Shown here piece by piece: positions 58,485-64,000 of a stretch of DNA of 64,000 nt. Source of the stretch: Apostichopus japonicus (taxonomy: Eukaryota > Echinodermata > Holothuroidea > Aspidochirotida > Stichopodidae); the NCBI RefSeq assembly GCF_037975245.1, contig NC_092573.1:17412265-17476264 (forward strand), given 5' to 3'. Each line of letters begins with the position of its first letter. The stretch's first letter is position 1. The notes under the pieces are model-generated. The model made no database searches and was not told the origin of the DNA. It saw only the letters and a list, made by a program, of their open reading frames with translations. Made by a program: the position numbers and the translations under genes.

Positions 58485-61400
58485 TTTACTTCATTCTTCT
58501 CTAATACCTGTCTCCTATTCAACATGCTCCAGCTAACTTCATTCTTCTCAAATACCTATCTCCTATTGAACTTGCTCTAGATGACTTCATTCTTCTCTGA
58601 TACCTGTCTCTTATCAACGTGCTCTAGATGACTTCATTCTTCTCTGATACCTGTCTGTTATCAGCGTGCTCTAGATGACTTCATTCTTCTCTGATACCTG
58701 TCTCTTATCAACGTGCTCTAGATGACTTCATTCTTCTCTGATACCTGTCTCTTATCAGCGTGCTCTAGATGACTTCATTCTTCTCTGATACCTGTCTCTT
58801 ATCAACGTGCTCTAGATGACTTCATTCTTCTCTGATACTGTACCTGTCTCTAATCAACCTGCTCTAGCTAACTTCATTCTTCTCTGATACCGGTCTCTTA
58901 TCAACATGCTCCAGCTAACTTCATTCTTCTCTAATACCTATCTCCTATTCAACGTGCTCTAGATGACTTCATTCTTCTCTGATACCTGTCTCTTATCAAC
59001 GTGCTCTAGATGACTTCATTCTTCTCTGAAACCTGTCTCCTATACTCCTATACAACGTGCTCTAGCTGACTTCATTCTTCTCTGATACCTGTCTCTTATC
59101 AACGTGCTCTAGATGACTTCATTCTTCTCTGAAACCTGTCTCCTATACTTCTATACAACGTGCTCTAGATGACTTCATTCTTCTCTGATACCTGTCTCTT
59201 ATCATCGTACTCTAGATGACTTCATTCTTCTCTGATACCTGTCTCTTATCAACGTGCTCTAGATGACTTCATTCTTCTCTGAAACCTGTCTCCTATACTT
59301 CTATACAACGTGCTCTAGATGACTTCATTCTTCTCTGATACCTGTCTCTTATCAACGTGCTCTAGATGACTTCATTCTTCTCTGAAACCTGTCTCTTATC
59401 AACGTGCTCTAGATGACTTCATTCTTCTCTGAAACCTGTCTCCTATACTCCTATACAACGTGCTCTAGCTGACTTCATTCTTCTCTGATACCTGTCTCTT
59501 ATCAACGTGCTCTAGATGACTTCATTCTTCTCTGAAACCTGTCTCCTATACTTCTATACAACGTGCTCTAGATGACTTCATTCTTCTCTGATACCTGTCT
59601 CTTATCATCGTACTCTAGATGACTTCATTCTTCTCTGATACCTGTCTCTTATCAACGTGCTCTAGATGACTTCATTCTTCTCTGAAACCTGTCTCCTATA
59701 CTTCTATACAACGTGCTCTAGATGACTTCATTCTTCTCTGATACCTGTCTCTTATCAACGTGCTCTAGATGACTTCATTCTTCTCTGAAACCTGTCTCTT
59801 ATCAACGTGCTCTAGATGACTTCATTCTTCTCTGAAACCTGTCTCCTATACTCCTATACAACGTGCTCTAGCTGACTTCATTCTTCTCTGATACCTGTCT
59901 CTTATCAACGTGCTCTAGATGACTTCATTCTTCTCTGATACCTGTCTCTTATCAGCGTGCTCTAGATGACATCATTCTTCTCTGATACCTGTCTCTTATC
60001 AACGTGCTCTAGATGACTTCATTCTTCTCTGATACTGTACCTGTCTCTAATCAACCTGCTCTAGCTAACTTCATTCTTCTCTGATACCGGTCTCTTATCA
60101 ACATGCTCCAGCTAACTTCATTCTTCTCTAATACCTATCTCCTATTCAACGTGCTCTAGATGACTTCATTCTTCTCTGATACCTGTCTCTTATCAACGTG
60201 CTCTAGATGACTTCATTCTTCTCTGATACCTGTCTCTTATCAACATGCTCCAGCTAACTTCATTCTTCTCTAATACCTATCTCCTATTCAACGTGCTCTA
60301 GATGACTTCATTCTTCTCTGATACCTGTCTCTTATCAACGTGCTCTAGATGACTTCATTCTTCTCTGAAACCTGTCTCCTATACTCCTATACAACGTGCT
60401 CTAGCTGACTTCATTCTTCTCTGATACCTGTCTCTTATCAACGTGCTCTAGATGACTTCATTCTTCTCTGAAACCTGTCTCCTATACTTCTATACAACGT
60501 GCTCTAGATGACTTCATTCTTCTCTGATACCTGTCTCTTATCATCGTACTCTAGATGACTTCATTCTTCTCTGATACCTGTCTCTTATCAACGTGCTCTA
60601 GATGACTTCATTCTTCTCTGATACCTGTCTCTTATCAACGTGCTCTAGCTGACTTCATTCTTCTCTGATACCTGTCTCCTATACTCCTATACTCCTATAC
60701 AACGTGCTCTAGATGACTCCATTCTTCTCTGATACCTGTCTCTTATCAACGTGCTCTAGATGACTTCATTCTTCTCTGATACCTGTCTCTTATCAACGTG
60801 CTCTAAATGACTTCATTCTTCTCTGAAACCTGTCTCCTATACTTCTATACAACGTGCTCTAGCTGACTTCATTCTTCTCTGAAACCTGTCTCCTATACTC
60901 CTATACAACGTGCTCTAGATGACTTCATTCTTCTCTGAAACCTGTCTCCTATACTCCTATACAACGTGCTCTAGATGACTTCATTCTTCTCTGATACCTG
61001 TCTCTTATCAACGTGCTCTAGATGACTTCATTCTTCTCTGATACCTGTCTCTTATCAACGTGCTCTAGATGACTTCATTCTTCTCTGATACCTGTGTCTT
61101 ATCAACGTGCTCTAGATGACTTCATTCTTCTCTGATACCTGTCTCTTATCAACATGCTCTAGATGACTTCATTCTTCTCTGATACCTGTCTCTTATCAAG
61201 GTGCTCTAGATGACTTCATTCTTCTCTGAAACCTGTCTCCTATACTCCTATACAACGTGCTCTAGATGACTTCATTCTTCTCTGATACCTGTCTCCTATA
61301 CTCCTATACAACGTGCTCTAGATGACTTCATTCTTCTCTGATACCTGTCTCTTATTAACGTGCTCTAGATGACTTCATTCTTCTCTGAAACCTGTCTCCT

Positions 61401-61628
61401 ATACTCCTATACAACGTGCTCTAGCTGACTTCATTCTTCTCTGAAACCTGTCTCCTATACTCCTATACAACGTGCTCTAGATGACTTCATTCTTCTCTGA
61501 TACCTGTCTCTTATCAACGTGCTCTAGATGACTTCATTCTTCTCTGATACCTGTCTCCTATTCAACGTGCTCTAGATGACTTCATTCTTCTCTGATACCT
61601 GTCTCTTATCAACGTGCTTCTAGATGAC
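58485..61628. repeat. Minisatellite, 47-bp units with higher-order structure
   Basis: About 60 or more copies of a 47-bp unit (CTCTAGATGACTTCATTC, then CTGATACCTGTCTCTTATC, then AACGTG), mixed with longer units containing CTCCTATACTCCTATACAACG. Marker variants recur: GATACTGTACCTG at 58834 and 60031 (1197 bp apart) and ATCATCGTAC at 59201, 59604 and 60540 (first spacing 403 bp). Block duplication therefore built the array. The plus strand is pyrimidine-rich. Confidence 0.95.
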
Positions 61629-61667
61629 ATCTGGATAGTAGATTTGGAAGGAAGAGCGTGATGACCT

Positions 61668-62168
61668 ATATAGAGGGTCTTCAGGGGGTGCGCATTGAGG
61701 GTCATTAGGTGGTGTACATTGCTTTTATAGAGGGTCATTAGGTGGTGCGCATTGCGTTATAGAGGGTCATTAGGGGGTGTGCATAGCTTTATAGAGGGTC
61801 CTTAGGGGGTGTGAAAGCTTTATAGAGGGTCATTAGGGGGTGCGCATTGCTTTACAGAGGGTCATTAGGGGGTGCTCATTGCTTTATAGAGGGTCATTAG
61901 GGGGTGTGAAAGCTTTATAGAGGGTCATTAGGGGGTGCGCATTGCTTTATAGAGGGTCATTAGGGGGTGCTCATTGCTTTATAGAGGGTCCTTAGGGGGT
62001 GTGAAAGCTTTATAGAGGGTCATTAGGGGGTGCGCATTGCTTTACAGAGGGTCATTAGGGGGTGCTCATTGCTTTATAGAGGGTCATTAGGGGGTGCACA
62101 TAGCTTTATAGAGGGTCATTAGGGGTTGCACATTGCTTTATAGAGGGTCATTAGGGAGTGTGCATTGC
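61668..62168. repeat. G-rich minisatellite, 32-bp units
   Basis: About 15 copies of GAGGGTCATTAGGGGGTG followed by CGCATTGCTTTATA, with 30-bp variants (TGTGAAAGCTTTATA). Each unit has a GGG and a GGGGG run. Confidence 0.95.
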
Positions 62169-62965
62169 ATGAATATTAACCAGTTTGTAGGTCTTCCTGA
62201 TCAAAGTGCAAATGCGTAAGTATTGTCATAAATTTGTAAATACCCAAAGCAGTAAGATAAGTTATAATGCTTGTTGATGATAGAAAGTTGTGGCCAAGCC
62301 AGTACACTAATACTGCTTGCCATCTTTGATGTAGGTGTTAACAGTTCGGGGAAGGGTGCAACCAATTTACAAGGCTCCTCATTGACCTGTCTCTTCACTC
62401 TGCCATGGTCTGGTTAAACCATTTTAGCAATGACCACCCAAGTTGCGTGGTAGTTTCTGGACTATTGCCCTCCTTTCTCTGTTATCCACAGTGTCTTGTT
62501 GAGGGATTATCAATCAGTTTAGTGTTAATCCTGAGGTTGTGTCGTTACTCATGGTTTTAAGGAAATAACATTTCTCTGATCATCTTAATGATAAAAGAAT
62601 AAATTACTGTCATAGAAGATTTATATCTAGCACATTCTTTCTTTCGGTTTTTTTCCTCCCTTCCTCATGCCAATATAAATGTCAGAATACTAATATTGGA
62701 GAAGATACTGTGCCCTTCTCCAGTTTCTGTTTTTCTTGTTTGTCACCCAAATAGGAAAAGCATAATCAACATCATTTTGTACCTTAATTTATTTTAGTTT
62801 GTTAAACAAACATTCAGTTAAACGTACAAACTCAGTGATATTATCTCCAACCTATGAATGATTTTTACATGTTATTTACATTATATTTACATGCTATTTA
62901 CATGATATTAGCATGGTGTTTACACAATCTTTCATTATCAAGATATTATCTTTTCACCTAAACAG
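62169..62965. other. Intron 3, 3' end
   Basis: Nothing recognised apart from short repeated TTTACATG-like words near 62865-62920. The intron ends TAAACAG at 62965. Confidence 0.5.
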
Positions 62966-63044
62966 GAAATGAGCCATGAGAGTAGGAACAAGCAATATCA
63001 CAAGCTGTTCAAATTCGTTCCGGATGATGAAGGTCTGATCGTCA
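62966..63044 (+). CDS. Aster-like gene exon 4: start of GRAM domain
   Basis: A 79-nt exon after acceptor AACAG, ending one base into a codon before a GTAAGT donor. It encodes EMSHESRNKQYHKLFKF and VPDDEGLIV. The RN-x-x-(F/Y)-x-KLF-x-x-(L/V)P-x-x-E-x-LIV pattern is the entry of the GRAM domain in GRAMD1 (Aster) proteins, just before the conserved segment that reads DYSCALQ in vertebrates. GRAMD2-type proteins share the KLF part but not the LIV, so GRAMD1 is the better fit. GRAM binds anionic lipids such as phosphatidylserine at the plasma membrane. The remainder lies outside the window. Confidence 0.75.
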
Positions 63045-63544
63045 GTAAGTTTATTTTATTCAAAAGCAATGTTGCCATAATATTCTGTTGTAGTGGTGAG
63101 AGAGGGTTTGCAATATCTTGCTGAAATTCTAGGAGATAGAGAGAATGTAAAAGCAGTCAGTTAGGATTCTGTCCACACTTTTAAACCTAGCTTCTTCTGT
63201 GGGCTAATGCCACATATAACAGTTTATTGTGGACAAAGTTTCATTGCAAGATGATCAGAATTTATACAAATATTACCAGTTAGATGAGCATTTCAGATAC
63301 TTGGGAAAATGGTAATTCATCTGGAGGGAAACCCTGACCTTTCTTGAGCCGGGCAGAGCTCAAAGTTGGGACCTGCCAGATTTTCACTGTGTTTAAGTCC
63401 ATCACCAGTATAGCACCCAGCCAAAAACCAAAATAATGTAATGAAACACCCAGAGAAGTTTTTTATATATTCGAAGGATGCTTTTCGGTAAAAAATTTGT
63501 CACATTGGGTTATGGTGTATAGGTTCTATATGGTGTATACCGGT
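63045..63544. other. Intron 4, start
   Basis: Nothing recognised. Confidence 0.45.
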
Positions 63545-63545
63545 A

Positions 63546-64000
63546 AAGGCCCTGTCACATCTCACCGGATTGCACGAACGGACAAGAGTACGCGCGAAAA
63601 ACAGTCATCCGGTTATTTCCGTTGGCAAAAGTTGTCGCGCATGCATCTGGGGGTTCCAACGTACCGGACGTTCAACGGTGAAAACGGATTACAAACGTAC
63701 AAGGGACGGACAGCAACAGACGAACAACGGATGAACAACGGAAGAACAACGAACGAACTAACGTTCACCAACGGATAGTAACGAATTTACAAAGGACAAT
63801 TAACGGATAAAAAACATACAAAAAGTAGGAGTACCGGAAAGTAACGGACATACCGGACTAGCAACGGAGAAGAAACGGTCTAAAACCTGGACCTCCTCAG
63901 TGCCACAAAATCAGGGGGCATCCTCATGAAGTTGATGAAAGATTTTGGTCTTCCATTCGCAGCTCCTGCATTAGTTGGTCATAAAGACCAAACTGCCGTC
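63546..64000 (-). mobile_element. PIF/Harbinger-type element, truncated by the window edge
   Basis: AAGGCCCTGTCACATCTC at about 63546 resembles Harbinger terminal inverted repeats. It is followed by about 330 bp dense in AACGGA/ACGGACG words and then a minus-strand coding fragment (63888-63999). Only one end is in the window. Confidence 0.5.
63888..63999 (-). pseudogene. Harbinger transposase N-terminal fragment, frameshifted
   Basis: The minus strand reads RQFGLYDQLMQELRMEDQ, then in the next frame KSFINFMRMPPDF. This matches the N-terminal region of Harbinger (HARBI1-like) nucleases, where Y--L--ELR--D--SF-NF-RM-P--F precedes the DDE nuclease. A one-base shift in an AAAA run separates the two halves. 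Directly after, the sequence turns into the ACGGA-rich terminal region, so the nuclease core is deleted. Confidence 0.65.

Larger units (their letters stand above)
8096..63044 (+). other. Gene span: GRAMD1/Aster-like, 3' end outside window
   Basis: Four coding exons join in phase: 8096-9705 (ends phase 2), 16122-16259 (138 nt, phase 2 to 2), 53807-53867 (phase 2 to 0) and 62966-63044 (phase 0 to 1). Every junction has GT donor and AG acceptor bases. The joined product is about 629 residues to the window edge. Exon 2 contains SPSTPE, followed after a basic/Ser stretch by RNKQYHKLFKFVPDDEGLIV. This matches the order in vertebrate GRAMD1 proteins, where SPSTPEQ precedes an RNE-F-KLF---P--E-LIV entry into the GRAM domain. 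The missing part should encode the rest of GRAM, the sterol-binding ASTER/VASt domain and a C-terminal membrane helix. Family members carry accessible cholesterol from plasma membrane to ER. Exon 2 is a symmetric cassette and could be skipped without a frameshift. Confidence 0.7.

Overview
The window is metazoan nuclear DNA. It is AT-rich, gene-poor and intron-rich, with consensus GT/AG splice sites, tRNA-derived SINEs, a DIRS-type tyrosine-recombinase retrotransposon, a Penelope-type remnant, hAT, Mutator-like and Harbinger DNA transposon relics, and three minisatellite arrays. The mix (DIRS, TTAA-flanked elements, interspersed repeats rich in AGGTCA-like half-sites) fits an invertebrate deuterostome, perhaps an echinoderm such as a sea cucumber. 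That assignment is inference; nothing here proves the species.

One gene dominates. Four plus-strand coding exons (8096-9705, 16122-16259, 53807-53867, 62966-63044) join with matching splice phases. They encode the N-terminal side of a GRAMD1/Aster-type protein, a family of ER-anchored sterol transfer proteins at ER-plasma membrane contacts. The first residues of the GRAM domain are reached in the last exon, and the rest of the gene lies beyond the window. The 5' exon adds a roughly 536-residue low-complexity extension not usual in this family. A second in-phase first exon at 28593-28690 would produce a short, conventional N terminus. A possible small minus-strand gene (exons near 36283-36337 and 33050-33117) sits inside intron 2.

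Layout: 1-8 kb is the 5' flank, with a small hAT derivative (280-817), a 2.45-kb minisatellite of 49-bp units (1376-3830) and a strong foldback repeat (7291-7437). Intron 1 (9.7-16.1 kb) holds two SINE-like copies and the 5' part of a DIRS-like element. Intron 2 (16.3-53.8 kb) starts with the RNase H/tyrosine recombinase part of a deleted DIRS-like copy, followed by a palindromic repeat cluster, two repeat families with AGGTCA-like half-sites, a Penelope remnant, a 7.9-kb interval bounded by TTAA-flanked inverted repeats, a Mutator-like MITE with a perfect 9-bp target duplication, a SINE, a TTAA MITE, a hAT-like element and a THAP-like relic. Intron 3 (53.9-63.0 kb) carries a hAT-like element with a perfect 8-bp target duplication, a 3.1-kb minisatellite of 47-bp units and a G-rich 32-bp minisatellite. 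The window ends inside a Harbinger-type element.

No CRISPR array, rRNA gene or intact tRNA gene was seen, and no intact transposase or reverse transcriptase. The points most worth checking are the two alternative 5' ends of the Aster-like gene, the nested antisense mini-gene and the structured repeats.
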